DNA of 64,000 bases from an uncultured Prevotellaceae bacterium (GCA_900318885.1 ONMN01000003.1:112094-176093); one strand, 5' to 3'; shown: positions 1 to 7,840, counted from the first letter of the stretch. Program-made: numbers and translations. Notes: a model not told the origin generated them from the letters alone.

Positions 1-1347
1 GAACTGATGGCCCGTATCAAGGCTGAGATAGAGGAGATAGACCGTGACTTGGCAAACCTCGTGGAGGTGACGGCCCAGTGGTTCCAGTTCCTGAAGGACA
101 AATACGGCAAGGACCATCCGCGACTGACAGAAATCCGCAACTTCGACACCATCGAGGCTACGAAGGTCGTCGAGGCCAACCAAAAGCTGTACATCAATCG
201 TCAGGACGGCTTCATCGGCACAGGCTTGAAGAAAGATGAGTTTGTTTGCAACTGCTCTGACATTGACGACATCATCATTTTCTACAAGGACGGTAAGTTC
301 AAGGTTGTCAAAGTTGCTGACAAGCTGTTCGTCGGCAAGAACGTCATGTGGATCAGTGTCTTCAAGAAGAACGACCAACGCACCATCTACAATGCCGTTT
401 ATCGTGATGGACGTAAGGGTTTCTACTATATCAAGCGCTTTAACGTCTCAAGCGTCACTCGCGATCGCGAGTACGACATCACAGCAGGCACAGACGGATC
501 GCGTGTCGTTTATTTTACCGCTAATCCCAATGGCGAGGCAGAGATTATCAAGGTCACCCTCGACCCAGCACCCAAACTGAAGCGCATTTTCTTTGACAAG
601 GACTTCTCGGAAGTACTCATCAAGGGACGTGCTGCGAAGGGTAACCTGCTGACGAAATACCAGATACACCGCATCGGTCTGAAGAGTCACGGACACTCTA
701 CCCTAGGTGGTCGCAAGGTGTGGTACGATCCAGACGTCAACCGTTTGAACTACGACGAACACGGACGACTGCTGGGTGAGTTCTTCGACGGCGACAGCAT
801 CCTGGTCATTTTGAAGAACGGCGACTACTACCTGTCTGGCTTCGACCCCAACGTACACTTTGAGGACAACATCCAGCTGATAGAGAAATACGAGCCAGAG
901 AAGATCTGGAGTTGCGTACTCTATGATGCTGACAATCAGGGCTATCCGTATATCAAGCGTTTCCTCATGGAGGCTTCGAAGCGCAAACAAAATTATATTG
1001 GCGAGAACGAGAATTCCCAACAGATACTGTTAACGGATACGTTCTATCCGCGTCTGCAAGTGACATACGGCGGCAACGACGCTTTCCGAGGATCAGAGGA
1101 AATCGACGTCGAGCAGTTTATCACTATCAAGGGCTTCAAAGCAAAAGGTAAACGACTGACTACCTGGCAGATAGCCTCCGTCGAAGAGCTGGAGCCAACC
1201 CGTTTCCCTGAACCTCCAAGTGCCGAGGAGTTCGCCTCCTCGGAAGAGGAAGAAGACCTCGACCCCGATGCCGGCAAAAGCCAGCAACAGGTTCTCGACG
1301 AACTGACAGGACAACTTAGCTTATTCCCCGATGATGAAGACGCGTAA
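1..1347 (+). CDS. parC: DNA topoisomerase IV / gyrase subunit A, C-terminal part (5' end outside window)
   Basis: The reading frame is open from the first base, so this is the 3' portion (about 448 codons) of a longer gene. It begins in the coiled-coil/tower end of the breakage-reunion domain (ELMARIKAEIEEIDRDL). It then runs into a C-terminal DNA-wrapping beta-pinwheel region with blade-like repeats such as NRQDGFIGTGLKKDEF and DGRKGFYYIKRF. The tail is very acidic (EEEEDLDPDAGKS) and ends QLSLFPDDEDA. The family changes DNA topology with the ParE/GyrB ATPase subunit and decatenates daughter chromosomes. The catalytic tyrosine lies upstream of the window, so ParC versus GyrA is assigned from the style of the C-terminal domain and the Bacteroidetes acidic tail. 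The gene overlaps the next start by 17 nt, suggesting one transcript. Confidence 0.8.
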   Translation, partial: ELMARIKAEIEEIDRDLANLVEVTAQWFQFLKDKYGKDHPRLTEIRNFDTIEATKVVEANQKLYINRQDGFIGTGLKKDEFVCNCSDIDDIIIFYKDGKFKVVKVADKLFVGKNVMWISVFKKNDQRTIYNAVYRDGRKGFYYIKRFNVSSVTRDREYDITAGTDGSRVVYFTANPNGEAEIIKVTLDPAPKLKRIFFDKDFSEVLIKGRAAKGNLLTKYQIHRIGLKSHGHSTLGGRKVWYDPDVNRLNYDEHGRLLGEFFDGDSILVILKNGDYYLSGFDPNVHFEDNIQLIEKYEPEKIWSCVLYDADNQGYPYIKRFLMEASKRKQNYIGENENSQQILLTDTFYPRLQVTYGGNDAFRGSEEIDVEQFITIKGFKAKGKRLTTWQIASVEELEPTRFPEPPSAEEFASSEEEEDLDPDAGKSQQQVLDELTGQLSLFPDDEDA

Positions 1348-2143
1348 ACTCCTGCTCATAGCATTGCTCCTACCATGGGTTACGCTTTGGGCGCAACCTG
1401 CCGACTCCACAAAAGTCATCACCCGTAGTACCATGGTGGGCGTAGGAATCACGAACATTCTCGACACCTACCTGTCGCAGGAACATTTCAAGGGGTTTGG
1501 TGTGTCGTTTCTCACCACCATCGAGCGCAAACGCCCAGAGAGACGTTGGTCGACACTGATAGAACACGAGGCAAACTTGTCGTCCGTTAAGGACCGTCCC
1601 AAGTCGAAACAGGAATTGGAGGCTGCCTACAACTTCTATTGGGGCAAGCTCTACAACTGGCAACTATTGGACCATCGGCTGACACTACAGGCTGGCGGAC
1701 TCGTGAATGCCTCAGCAGGAGTCATCTACAACACGTCAAACGGCAACAATCCCGCTCAAGCCCGCCTTCACCTCAACGTGATGCCAACGGGTGTGGCTGC
1801 CTACCGATTCCAACTGTTCAACCGCCCGATGACGGCTCGCTACGAACTGGCACTGCCTCTTTGCGGTATCATGTTCTCACCCAACTACGGACAGTCGTAC
1901 TATGAGATTTTCTCGTTAGGCAACTACGACCACAACATCGTTCCTACGACGTTCATCTCGGCTCCTGAGTGGCGACACATGCTGACCATCGACGCATCCA
2001 TCAGCTCGAAGTTCACCCTGCGCATAGGTTATCTTGGCAACATGCAACAAGCCAAGGTCAACAATCTCAAACAGCATGTCTACACCCACCGATTCCTCAT
2101 TGGCATCACCAAGCGTTTCTCCATCATTTCCCATGCCCTATGA
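1331..2143 (+). CDS. DUF3316-like secreted/outer-membrane protein
   Basis: A 270-aa protein with a clear signal peptide (MMKTRKLLLIALLLPWVTLWAQ, cleavage after about residue 22). The rest alternates aromatic and small residues with many short beta-strand-like segments (YNFYWGKLYNW, YRFQLFNRPMTARYELALPL), as in small outer-membrane beta-barrels. The family assignment to the Bacteroidetes DUF3316 group is from memory of its general form and is moderate. It starts inside the end of the topoisomerase gene (17-nt overlap), and its stop overlaps the next ATG in ATGA. The three genes therefore look translationally coupled. No enzymatic motif is visible and its function is unknown. Confidence 0.6.
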   Translation: MMKTRKLLLIALLLPWVTLWAQPADSTKVITRSTMVGVGITNILDTYLSQEHFKGFGVSFLTTIERKRPERRWSTLIEHEANLSSVKDRPKSKQELEAAYNFYWGKLYNWQLLDHRLTLQAGGLVNASAGVIYNTSNGNNPAQARLHLNVMPTGVAAYRFQLFNRPMTARYELALPLCGIMFSPNYGQSYYEIFSLGNYDHNIVPTTFISAPEWRHMLTIDASISSKFTLRIGYLGNMQQAKVNNLKQHVYTHRFLIGITKRFSIISHAL

Positions 2144-3147
2144 AAAAATATCTAGTATATCTAGTTACTCTACTCCCCCTATTCGTTTCCTGCGTCGACA
2201 CTGACGAGCGAAGCGATACGCCCACTGGCAACTTCGAAGCTCTGTGGCAGATTATCGACGAGCACTACTGTTTCTTTGACTATAAGCAGCACGAATACGG
2301 ACTTGACTGGAATGCCGTATATAATAAATATAAGGTACGCGTGAGCGATCACATGACGTCAGACCAACTCTTCGAGGTACTTACCGACATGCTGGCCGAA
2401 TTACGTGACGGACACGTCAACCTCGGCAGTTCTGCGGACTACGGACGCTATTGGGCGTGGCACGAGGCCTATCCCCAGAACTTCAGCGATACGCTTGAAC
2501 GCCGCTACCTGGGAACAGACTACAAGATTGCCGCAGGAATGAAATATCGCGTACTCGACGACAATATCGGCTACATCCGTTACGATTCGTTCTTGCAAGG
2601 CATTGGCGAAGGTAATCTCGACGACTGCCTGACATATCTGGCACTCTGTCGCGGACTTATCATCGACATCCGCAACAACGGCGGAGGCGACCTGACAACG
2701 GCAGAAAAACTGGCAGGACGTTTCGTACAGGAGAAGACACTCGTGAGCTACATGCAACACAAGACGGGCAAAGGCCACAACGACTTCTCGTCGCTGGAAG
2801 CACGCTATCTGGAGCCGTCGAGCAATATCCGGTGGCACAAGCCCGTCTGCGTACTCACCAACCGCTCCGTCTTCAGCGCTGCCAACGACTTTGCCGTGAT
2901 GATGCACACATTGCCTAACGTAAAACTGGTGGGCGACCATACTGGCGGAGGTAGCGGAATGCCCATGAGTAATAGCCTGCCCAACGGGTGGAGTGTGCGC
3001 TATTCGGCCTGCCCCATGTATGACTCAAAGAAGCAACAGACAGAATTCGGTATCGATCCTGACGTCAAGGTAGCACTTACAGACGAAGCCACAGCACAGG
3101 GAATTGACCTCATTATTGAAGCTGCACGAAAAGTTTTAAGCGAATAA
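2140..3147 (+). CDS. S41 family peptidase lipoprotein
   Basis: The start chosen is the ATG at 2140, which overlaps the previous stop in ATGA. It begins a lipoprotein signal peptide with lipobox LFVSC (Cys18). A longer upstream in-frame extension overlaps the previous gene and has no signal. The mature part has the S41 tail-specific protease layout: a short N-terminal helical region, GYIRYDSF, the core RGLIIDIRNNGGGDL near residues 171-185, and the nucleophile region NRSVFSAANDF, where Ser246 is the probable catalytic serine. HTGGGSGMP follows. The length of 335 aa suits a compact S41 without an obvious PDZ domain. It is probably anchored in the outer membrane or facing the periplasm; the substrate cannot be told. 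Confidence 0.8.
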   Translation: MKKYLVYLVTLLPLFVSCVDTDERSDTPTGNFEALWQIIDEHYCFFDYKQHEYGLDWNAVYNKYKVRVSDHMTSDQLFEVLTDMLAELRDGHVNLGSSADYGRYWAWHEAYPQNFSDTLERRYLGTDYKIAAGMKYRVLDDNIGYIRYDSFLQGIGEGNLDDCLTYLALCRGLIIDIRNNGGGDLTTAEKLAGRFVQEKTLVSYMQHKTGKGHNDFSSLEARYLEPSSNIRWHKPVCVLTNRSVFSAANDFAVMMHTLPNVKLVGDHTGGGSGMPMSNSLPNGWSVRYSACPMYDSKKQQTEFGIDPDVKVALTDEATAQGIDLIIEAARKVLSE

Positions 3148-3220
3148 TTTGACCTATAGTCGAATTTTCTCACGACTCAACACAAAAATGTACTTTTTTG
3201 TGTTTTCGCTGCTCAAAAAT

Positions 3221-3251
3221 TTTGGTGATTCAGATTTTTTTTATACCTTTG
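3221..3251 (+). promoter_or_regulatory. Bacteroidetes-type promoter for tRNA-Leu/tRNA-Val
   Basis: TTTG at 3221-3224 is followed after 17 nt by TATACCTTTG, which contains the TAnnTTTG -7 box and ends at 3251. The spacing is slightly shorter than the usual 19-21 nt. It lies about 50 bp upstream of the first tRNA. Confidence 0.6.
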
Positions 3252-3304
3252 CACCCGCAAATCGACTTCAGCCCCCTAAAAAGGGAATTGACTTCGTCGA
3301 TTCC

Positions 3305-3386
3305 GCGCCTGTGGCGGAATTGGTAGACGCGCTAGACTTAGGATCTAGTATCTCACGATGTGCAGGTTCGAGTCCTGTCAGGCGCA
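3305..3386 (+). tRNA. tRNA-Leu (anticodon TAG)
   Basis: An 82-nt cloverleaf. The acceptor arms are gcgcctg at 3305-3311 and caggcgc at 3379-3385. The anticodon stem-loop is ctaga-cttagga-tctag with anticodon TAG (reads CUA). A long variable arm suits a class II leucine tRNA, and the T-arm is ggttcgagtcc. CCA is not encoded. It is followed 10 nt later by tRNA-Val. Confidence 0.93.
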
Positions 3387-3396
3387 CAACAGAAAG

Positions 3397-3470
3397 GTCG
3401 GCATAGCTCAGCTGGTTAGAGTATCACCTTGACATGGTGGGGGTCCTTGGTTCGAGTCCAAGTGTCGACA
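3397..3470 (+). tRNA. tRNA-Val (anticodon GAC)
   Basis: A 74-nt cloverleaf. The acceptor stem is gtcggca/tgtcgac with one G-U pair. The anticodon loop ttgacat gives GAC, and the T-arm is cttggttcgagtccaag. CCA is not encoded. It shares a transcript with the tRNA-Leu just upstream. Confidence 0.93.
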
Positions 3471-3485
3471 CACAAAGCAAAAAAG

Positions 3486-3513
3486 AGAGTGACTCACTTA
3501 AGTGGGTCACTCT
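3486..3513. terminator. Bidirectional terminator between tRNA-Val and a convergent gene
   Basis: An inverted repeat (AGAGTGAC at 3486-3493 and GTCACTCT at 3506-3513, with further pairing inside) is preceded by an A-run on one side and followed by tctttctttatttctt on the other. It can therefore stop transcripts from both directions. It separates the tRNAs from the convergent gene ending at 3518. Confidence 0.75.
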
Positions 3514-3517
3514 TTCT

Positions 3518-4087
3518 TTATTTCTTATTCTGCTTTTCCAGTTCCTTAGCGCGCTTCCGGGCTTCCTTCTCACGCTTCTTGGCCTCCTTTTCAGCACGCT
3601 TGGCGGCCTTACGGGCTTCCTTCTCGCGCTTACGCTGTTCCTTCTTCAACTGTTTTTCCAGTTTACGGGCTTCCTTTTCAGCGAGTTTGGCAGCCTTGCG
3701 CTCTTCCTTGAGTTGCACCTTTTCCTTGGCAGCTTCCTCCAAAGCGTCACGCAACATCTCCTTATCGAACGTAAACACATGACCGAAAATACCCAGCGAG
3801 AGTGTCTTCGACTCGTCACCCAGCTCGACGTGTGTCGTATTGAACAGGAAGTAGTTGTCCACTTCCAACTTCGAGTTCAGCGCCACTTCGATGGTTTTGT
3901 TGACGATACCCTTACCCAGGTCCGTCAGTATGTTGTCACCCAAGCCATGCTCGATAGCCTCATCGTCCACATAAGCCCTCACAGCCTCCATCATAGCCTC
4001 CTTGTGGGCTTTCTTATCGGGCACGGTTCGTCCCATCGTAATGGCCAGAGCAACCAATGCCACACCAATCAGAATTTTCTTAAACAT
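3518..4087 (-). CDS. Membrane-anchored protein with charged C-terminal coiled coil (DUF4359-like N-terminal region)
   Basis: The start chosen is the ATG at 4087 (MFKKILIGVALVALAITMG), which gives an N-terminal membrane anchor or signal. The longer upstream extension crosses the promoter box. The protein is 189 aa. Residues 20-110 form a compact domain ending GIFGHVFTFDKEM that resembles DUF4359-type proteins (moderate). Residues 110-189 are almost only Lys, Arg, Glu and Ala in heptad-like order (KEARKAAKRAEKEAKK), a long charged helix or coiled coil. A well-formed promoter stands upstream. Function unknown; the charged tail could bind nucleic acid or the cell wall, which is only inference. 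Confidence 0.7.
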   Translation of the reverse strand: MFKKILIGVALVALAITMGRTVPDKKAHKEAMMEAVRAYVDDEAIEHGLGDNILTDLGKGIVNKTIEVALNSKLEVDNYFLFNTTHVELGDESKTLSLGIFGHVFTFDKEMLRDALEEAAKEKVQLKEERKAAKLAEKEARKLEKQLKKEQRKREKEARKAAKRAEKEAKKREKEARKRAKELEKQNKK

Positions 4088-4132
4088 CTCTATTAATCTT
4101 TGGTTTATGAAACGTATTTTTATTTTCGGGTG

Positions 4133-4163
4133 CAAAATTACAATAATAATATGAAACTGCAAA
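4133..4163 (-). promoter_or_regulatory. Promoter of the coiled-coil membrane protein
   Basis: On the minus strand, TTTG (4160-4163) and TAATTTTG (4133-4140) are separated by exactly 19 nt, matching the Bacteroidetes consensus. The gene begins about 45 nt downstream. Confidence 0.7.
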
Positions 4164-4253
4164 AGAAAAATGCTTTTTTTGTCACTAATTGCCACATCGA
4201 CTTTGCAAAGATAGGAGAATCATCTTAAATAATATTTAAAATACGGCAAGTCA

Positions 4254-4284
4254 TTTGCAGATTACAAAATAATTTGTAACTTTG
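4254..4284 (+). promoter_or_regulatory. mdh promoter
   Basis: TTTG at 4254-4257, 19 nt, then TAACTTTG at 4277-4284: a perfect Bacteroidetes promoter. The mdh start codon is 36 nt downstream. Confidence 0.75.
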
Positions 4285-4319
4285 CAAAACGAAACTAATA
4301 TTATACAAAGAAAAAGATT

Positions 4320-5312
4320 ATGGCATTTTTAACTAACGACAAACTGACCATCGTCGGCGCAGCCGGTATGATTGGTTCAAACATGGCTCAGACCGCCCTG
4401 ATGATGGGTCTGACAAGCGAAATCTGTCTGTACGACGTGTTCTCTCCCGAGGGTGTAGCTGAGGAGATGCGCCAGAGTGGTTTTGACGATGTGAATATCG
4501 TGGCTACCACCGACGCTGAGGAGGCTTTCCGCAACGCAAAGTACATCATTTCTTCTGGTGGTGCTCCCCGTAAGGCTGGTATGACCCGTGAGGATCTGCT
4601 CGCCGGCAACTGTAAGATTGCTGAGGAGCTGGGCCAGAACATCAAGAAATTCTGCCCTGACGTAAAGCACGTAGTGATTATCTTCAACCCCGCTGACCTC
4701 ACTGGTCTGGTAACGCTGCTGTACTCTGGTTTGAAGCCAGGTCAGGTGACGACCCTCGCAGGTCTCGACACTACCCGTCTGCAGAGCGCACTGGCTAAGA
4801 AGTTCGGTGTGATGCAGAACCAAATCACTGGTTGCGCTACCTATGGTGGCCACGGTGAGCAGATGGCTGTATTCGGAAGCCACGTAGAGATTGCCGGTCG
4901 CAAACTGACTGACATCATTGGTACTGCTGAGTTCCCCGCTGAGGAGTGGGAGCAGATGAAGGTCGACGTCACCAAGGGTGGTGCCAAGATCATCGAGCTT
5001 CGCGGACGCAGCTCATTCCAGAGCCCCTCGTATCTCTCTGTCGAGATGATTCGTGCCGCTATGGGTGGTGAGCCTTTCCGCTTCCCCGTTGGAACCTACG
5101 TAAAGACCGACAAGTACGACCACATCATGATGGCTATGAAGACCACCATGACTGCCGAGGGTGCTAAGTTCGAGGTTCCTCAGGGTACTGCCGAGGAGAA
5201 CGCTAAGCTCGACCAGAGCTACGAGCACCTGTGCAAGATGCGCGACGAGCTGGTTACGCTGAACATCGTTCCTCCCATCGCTGAGTGGAGCAAGATCAAT
5301 CCGAACCTGTAA
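4320..5312 (+). CDS. mdh: Malate dehydrogenase (NAD-dependent)
   Basis: A 330-aa lactate/malate dehydrogenase fold enzyme interconverting malate and oxaloacetate. The N-terminal Rossmann motif is IVGAAGMIGSNM (residues 11-22), Asp39 is in position to select NAD, the substrate loop is GGAPRKAGMTRE (80-91), and GLDTTR lies at 148-153. The catalytic region GCATYGGHGEQM carries the active-site His at about residue 178. It works in the cytoplasm on the reductive branch from oxaloacetate to malate and fumarate, fitting the pckA gene elsewhere in the window. It is monocistronic, with its own promoter (4254-4284) and a terminator hairpin just past the stop. Confidence 0.95.
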   Translation: MAFLTNDKLTIVGAAGMIGSNMAQTALMMGLTSEICLYDVFSPEGVAEEMRQSGFDDVNIVATTDAEEAFRNAKYIISSGGAPRKAGMTREDLLAGNCKIAEELGQNIKKFCPDVKHVVIIFNPADLTGLVTLLYSGLKPGQVTTLAGLDTTRLQSALAKKFGVMQNQITGCATYGGHGEQMAVFGSHVEIAGRKLTDIIGTAEFPAEEWEQMKVDVTKGGAKIIELRGRSSFQSPSYLSVEMIRAAMGGEPFRFPVGTYVKTDKYDHIMMAMKTTMTAEGAKFEVPQGTAEENAKLDQSYEHLCKMRDELVTLNIVPPIAEWSKINPNL

Positions 5313-5358
5313 TCATACAGGCCACAGATTTAACGGATTAAGACTAACAATCATGCAT

Positions 5359-5390
5359 ATTGAGCCCACCCCAAAAAGTGGGCTCAATTT
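5359..5390 (+). terminator. mdh terminator, abutting the next start codon
   Basis: An 11-bp perfect stem (ATTGAGCCCAC at 5359-5369, GTGGGCTCAAT at 5378-5388) with an 8-nt loop is followed by TTT. Its 3' arm ends only 5 nt before the ATG of the next gene at 5394. Confidence 0.75.
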
Positions 5391-5393
5391 AAT

Positions 5394-6311
5394 ATGAAGA
5401 GACGACTGACGATATTGATGCTGATGGCGGTAGCCTGCTGTTGCGTAGCGTTTGGACAGATAAAACGCTACGACACCGACTTCACGCTGTCGCAGAAGAA
5501 GTTCACGGTGACGGTGCCCATCGAAATTGAGCGCGACCAGCTATTCGTTCGCGTAGATATTGGCGGGCGGGAATATCGCTTCAAGCTCGACACTGGAGCG
5601 AGCCAGGGCGTCATCTACGACGACGTCAGCATAGAAGGCCTGAGGACGCTGGGATTCATCAAGTCGGAGGACGCCACAGGACAGAGCCAGCAGGTGAAAA
5701 CAGTGGAGTTGCCACCGTTCACGCTGGGCGGGCTGACCATCACGGGCTTTAAGGTACAGCAGATGAAGCGACCTATTGTGCGCAAAGGCGAGGACGGCAT
5801 CATTGGCTTCGCCCTATTCCACAAAGGCATTGCCGCAAGAATTGACACCCGCGAGCAGACCATGACACTCACCGACCGCAAGTCGCTCTACAAGAAGGCC
5901 GAGGGCGAAGTGCTGAAATACAAGCTGAAATGGCACGTGCCCTACGTCACAGTGAGCCCCTTCGAAGGTTCGGAAGAACGCGTGCTGTTCGACACAGGTA
6001 GTCCGATGCTCTATGCCATCAATGCTGAGAGCCTCGGACGGATGGCGGCGACAAACCCGCTGGTTGCGGAGCAGATTGAGGGTACGAAATACGGCAGTCA
6101 CGTCGTCGGACATTTCGGTGTCGAGCGCGAAGACACAATAACGCTGCTGAACCTTGACCGACTGAAATGGGGCAATTTCGAACTCCGCGACGTGCATTGC
6201 ATCACCGTACAAGGCGATTCCCACATAGGCGCCCCGTTGCTGATGCATGGCGTAATGATTATCAACCCCTTCCGCAAACGCCTCGTCTTCCAACCCTACG
6301 ACGCACAGTAA
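5394..6311 (+). CDS. Secreted retropepsin-like aspartyl protease family protein
   Basis: A 305-aa protein with an N-terminal signal (MKRRLTILMLMAVACCCVAFG). It contains two aspartyl-protease signatures: FKLDTGAS around residues 63-70 and VLFDTGSPM around 197-205. A hydrophobic-hydrophobic-Gly stretch follows the first lobe (GIIGFALF at 135-142). Two motifs in one chain suggest a bilobal, pepsin-like arrangement of two retropepsin halves. Families of this form are common and poorly characterised in Bacteroidetes. The mdh terminator lies directly against its start, so a promoter inside the end of mdh or read-through would be needed. A 50-aa membrane protein follows 20 nt later. Confidence 0.75.
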   Translation: MKRRLTILMLMAVACCCVAFGQIKRYDTDFTLSQKKFTVTVPIEIERDQLFVRVDIGGREYRFKLDTGASQGVIYDDVSIEGLRTLGFIKSEDATGQSQQVKTVELPPFTLGGLTITGFKVQQMKRPIVRKGEDGIIGFALFHKGIAARIDTREQTMTLTDRKSLYKKAEGEVLKYKLKWHVPYVTVSPFEGSEERVLFDTGSPMLYAINAESLGRMAATNPLVAEQIEGTKYGSHVVGHFGVEREDTITLLNLDRLKWGNFELRDVHCITVQGDSHIGAPLLMHGVMIINPFRKRLVFQPYDAQ

Positions 6312-6331
6312 CCCCGCAATCCTGCATCGAA

Positions 6332-6484
6332 ATGGAATTCTTTAAAACACTTGGAAAAGGAATCGTTCAGGGATTCAACCAGTTCATAACCAACGACCTG
6401 GAAAGTTATATACCTCTATTTATCATAGCGGCAGTATTAATCATAGCGGTACTGCTAAGAAACTGGATTCACAAGCACAAATAA
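6332..6484 (+). CDS. Small single-pass membrane protein (50 aa)
   Basis: The start is the ATG at 6332, 20 nt after the protease stop. The peptide has an amphipathic N-terminus (MEFFKTLGKGIVQGFNQF), a strong membrane segment (IPLFIIAAVLIIAVLLRNW) and a basic tail HKHK. No family is recognised. The last 90 nt of the gene and 10 nt beyond are repeated at 7740-7840 on the far side of rhuM with 6 differences, most of them preserving the coding frame. That shows the sequence was once duplicated and supports its being a real gene. Confidence 0.6.
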   Translation: MEFFKTLGKGIVQGFNQFITNDLESYIPLFIIAAVLIIAVLLRNWIHKHK

Positions 6485-6491
6485 CCTGCCA
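6391..6491 (+). repeat. 101-bp direct repeat, left copy (flanks rhuM)
   Basis: Matches 7740-7840 at 95 of 101 positions with no gaps. It covers codons for NDLESYIP to the stop of the 50-aa protein plus taacctgcca. The two copies bracket a 1,248-bp segment carrying rhuM and its promoter. Confidence 0.85.
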
Positions 6492-6515
6492 GCCACCTGT
6501 CCCTCTGGCATCCAC

Positions 6516-7541
6516 TTACTTTCCTTTTAATTGTTTGATATCCTTATCCAGTTCTTTGATACTTTCCAGATGAATCTGCTCTTTCTCGATTTCTTTGTAT
6601 TTCGTGTATTCCGATTCAGCTTTCTGCTTGGCTAACTCATGAGAAATATTCCCAGGTCCTTCCAACACATTACGTTCATTCAGCTTCAGGATTACATCCA
6701 ATCGTTCCTTCCAATCCCGCATATACATCGGACGATGAGCCAACGCCTGCGCCTCTGCATAAGCCAGATATTGTTCAACAATCAGTTTCAATGCTTTCAG
6801 TTCATCTTCATTCAGATAATTCTTTCCGACAAGAATATCCTGCTTCCTCACTTTTTCTAATGTACTTGTGGAGGTCAGTCCCATCATCGGAAGCGAGGCA
6901 TTAGCACGATAATAAACCAGTTCTGCTGCAGTCTTCTCGCTCACTGCCCACAGCAACTTGTTCTGCACTTCTTTGAAAAACAAGATAGTCATTTCGTCCG
7001 ATGGGTCATAGTCGATGCTCGTCTTATAGATATCCTTGATTTGCTGATAGAACACTTTTTCCTCCAATCGTATCTCGCGAATCTTTTCTATCAGTTCGCG
7101 GAAATAGTTCATGGTATTGCCTTTCTTAAAGCGTTCTTCATTTAAGGCATAGCCTCGGATAATGTAGTCACGCAATCGCTGTGTGGCCCAAATACGAAAC
7201 ATTGTACCTTGTCGTGACTTCACACGATAACCTACTGAGATGATTACATCAAGGTTATAGAAATTCGTTGGTTTGGTAGAAAAATCGGAAATTCCGATTT
7301 TTCTTATGCTCTTCTCTTCGGTCAGCTCTCCTTCTTGGTATATATTAAGTATGTGTTCATTAATTGTAGAACGCGATTTTCCAAAGAGTAGACACATCTG
7401 GTCAATAGTCAACCAAACCGTTTCGTCTTGAAACAACACGTCTACTTTTATATTACCATCTTCCGACTGGTAAAGCACAATCTCGTCTTGTATAGGTACG
7501 AGATTATCGTGTTTTATATTCTTTTCTTCTGCCATATTCAT
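6516..7541 (-). CDS. rhuM: RhuM family protein
   Basis: A 341-aa protein of the RhuM (virulence protein) family. The N-terminal half carries DETVWLTIDQMCLLFGKSRSTINEHI (residues 38-64), a winged/helix-turn-helix-like DNA-binding segment, then FYNLDVIISVGYRVKSRQGTMFRIWATQRLRDYI, the family hallmark. The C-terminal part is helical and charged (SEYTKYKEIEKEQ). RhuM genes are repeatedly found near type I restriction systems and other defence genes, and here one lies just downstream of such an operon. Its biochemical role is not established. It has its own promoter (7612-7643) and sits between 101-bp direct repeats. A second start at 7535 (MAEEKN) is equally possible. Confidence 0.85.
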   Translation of the reverse strand: MNMAEEKNIKHDNLVPIQDEIVLYQSEDGNIKVDVLFQDETVWLTIDQMCLLFGKSRSTINEHILNIYQEGELTEEKSIRKIGISDFSTKPTNFYNLDVIISVGYRVKSRQGTMFRIWATQRLRDYIIRGYALNEERFKKGNTMNYFRELIEKIREIRLEEKVFYQQIKDIYKTSIDYDPSDEMTILFFKEVQNKLLWAVSEKTAAELVYYRANASLPMMGLTSTSTLEKVRKQDILVGKNYLNEDELKALKLIVEQYLAYAEAQALAHRPMYMRDWKERLDVILKLNERNVLEGPGNISHELAKQKAESEYTKYKEIEKEQIHLESIKELDKDIKQLKGK

Positions 7542-7611
7542 ATTTCAAATTATATTTCACATCAGCCATCAGACCTCATACATCCGGCATCTTCCAGCCA
7601 TATTCCGTTTG

Positions 7612-7643
7612 CAAAGGTACGATTAAGCGAGCAAAAAGCCAAA
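7612..7643 (-). promoter_or_regulatory. rhuM promoter
   Basis: On the minus strand, TTTG (7640-7643), 20 nt, then TACCTTTG (7612-7619). The gene starts about 70 nt downstream. Confidence 0.65.
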
Positions 7644-7664
7644 TAAATTTGAGCTTTTTCGAGC

Positions 7665-7697
7665 GTAGTACCTTCGAGCGCAGCTCAAGGTTACTAC
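7665..7697. repeat. Imperfect hairpin upstream of rhuM
   Basis: GTAGT-a-CCTT-cg-AGC at the left pairs with GCT-c-AAGG-tt-ACTAC at the right, giving a stem of about 12 pairs. On the plus strand it is followed by TTTTCTTTG. It lies between the rhuM promoter and the right 101-bp repeat and could be a terminator or an element boundary. Confidence 0.5.
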
Positions 7698-7713
7698 TTT
7701 TCTTTGAAATAGT

Positions 7714-7833
7714 ATGCAAAATCCGAAAAAGTTACACTGCAACGACCTGGAAAGTTATATACCTCAATTTATCATAGCGGCAGTATTGATCATAGCTGTA
7801 CTGCTAAGAAACTGGATTGGCAAGCATAAATAA
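7714..7833 (+). pseudogene. Truncated copy of the 50-aa membrane protein gene with a new start
   Basis: The right copy of the 101-bp repeat keeps the reading frame of the membrane segment and tail (NDLESYIPQFIIAAVLIIAV, ending WIGKHK and stop at 7831-7833). The original first 19 codons are missing. An in-frame ATG at 7714 supplies a new N-terminus, MQNPKKLHC, making a possible 39-aa peptide. No promoter was seen. It could be an inert remnant or a working short membrane peptide. Confidence 0.5.
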
Positions 7834-7840
7834 CCTGCCA
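7740..7840 (+). repeat. 101-bp direct repeat, right copy (flanks rhuM)
   Basis: Direct-repeat partner of 6391-6491 (six substitutions, no gaps). The sequences outside the two copies are unrelated, so the boundaries are sharp. Confidence 0.85.

Noticed and set aside
3434-4096. 220-codon plus-strand frame after tRNA-Val
   Set aside because: Antisense to the Lys/Glu/Ala-rich coiled-coil gene; its Leu/Phe-rich run is the mirror of that coiled coil, and it begins within the tRNA.
6391-7840. Insertion sequence or ICE carrying rhuM
   Set aside because: No transposase, integrase or relaxase and no terminal inverted repeats were seen; only the direct repeats of a gene end are present.
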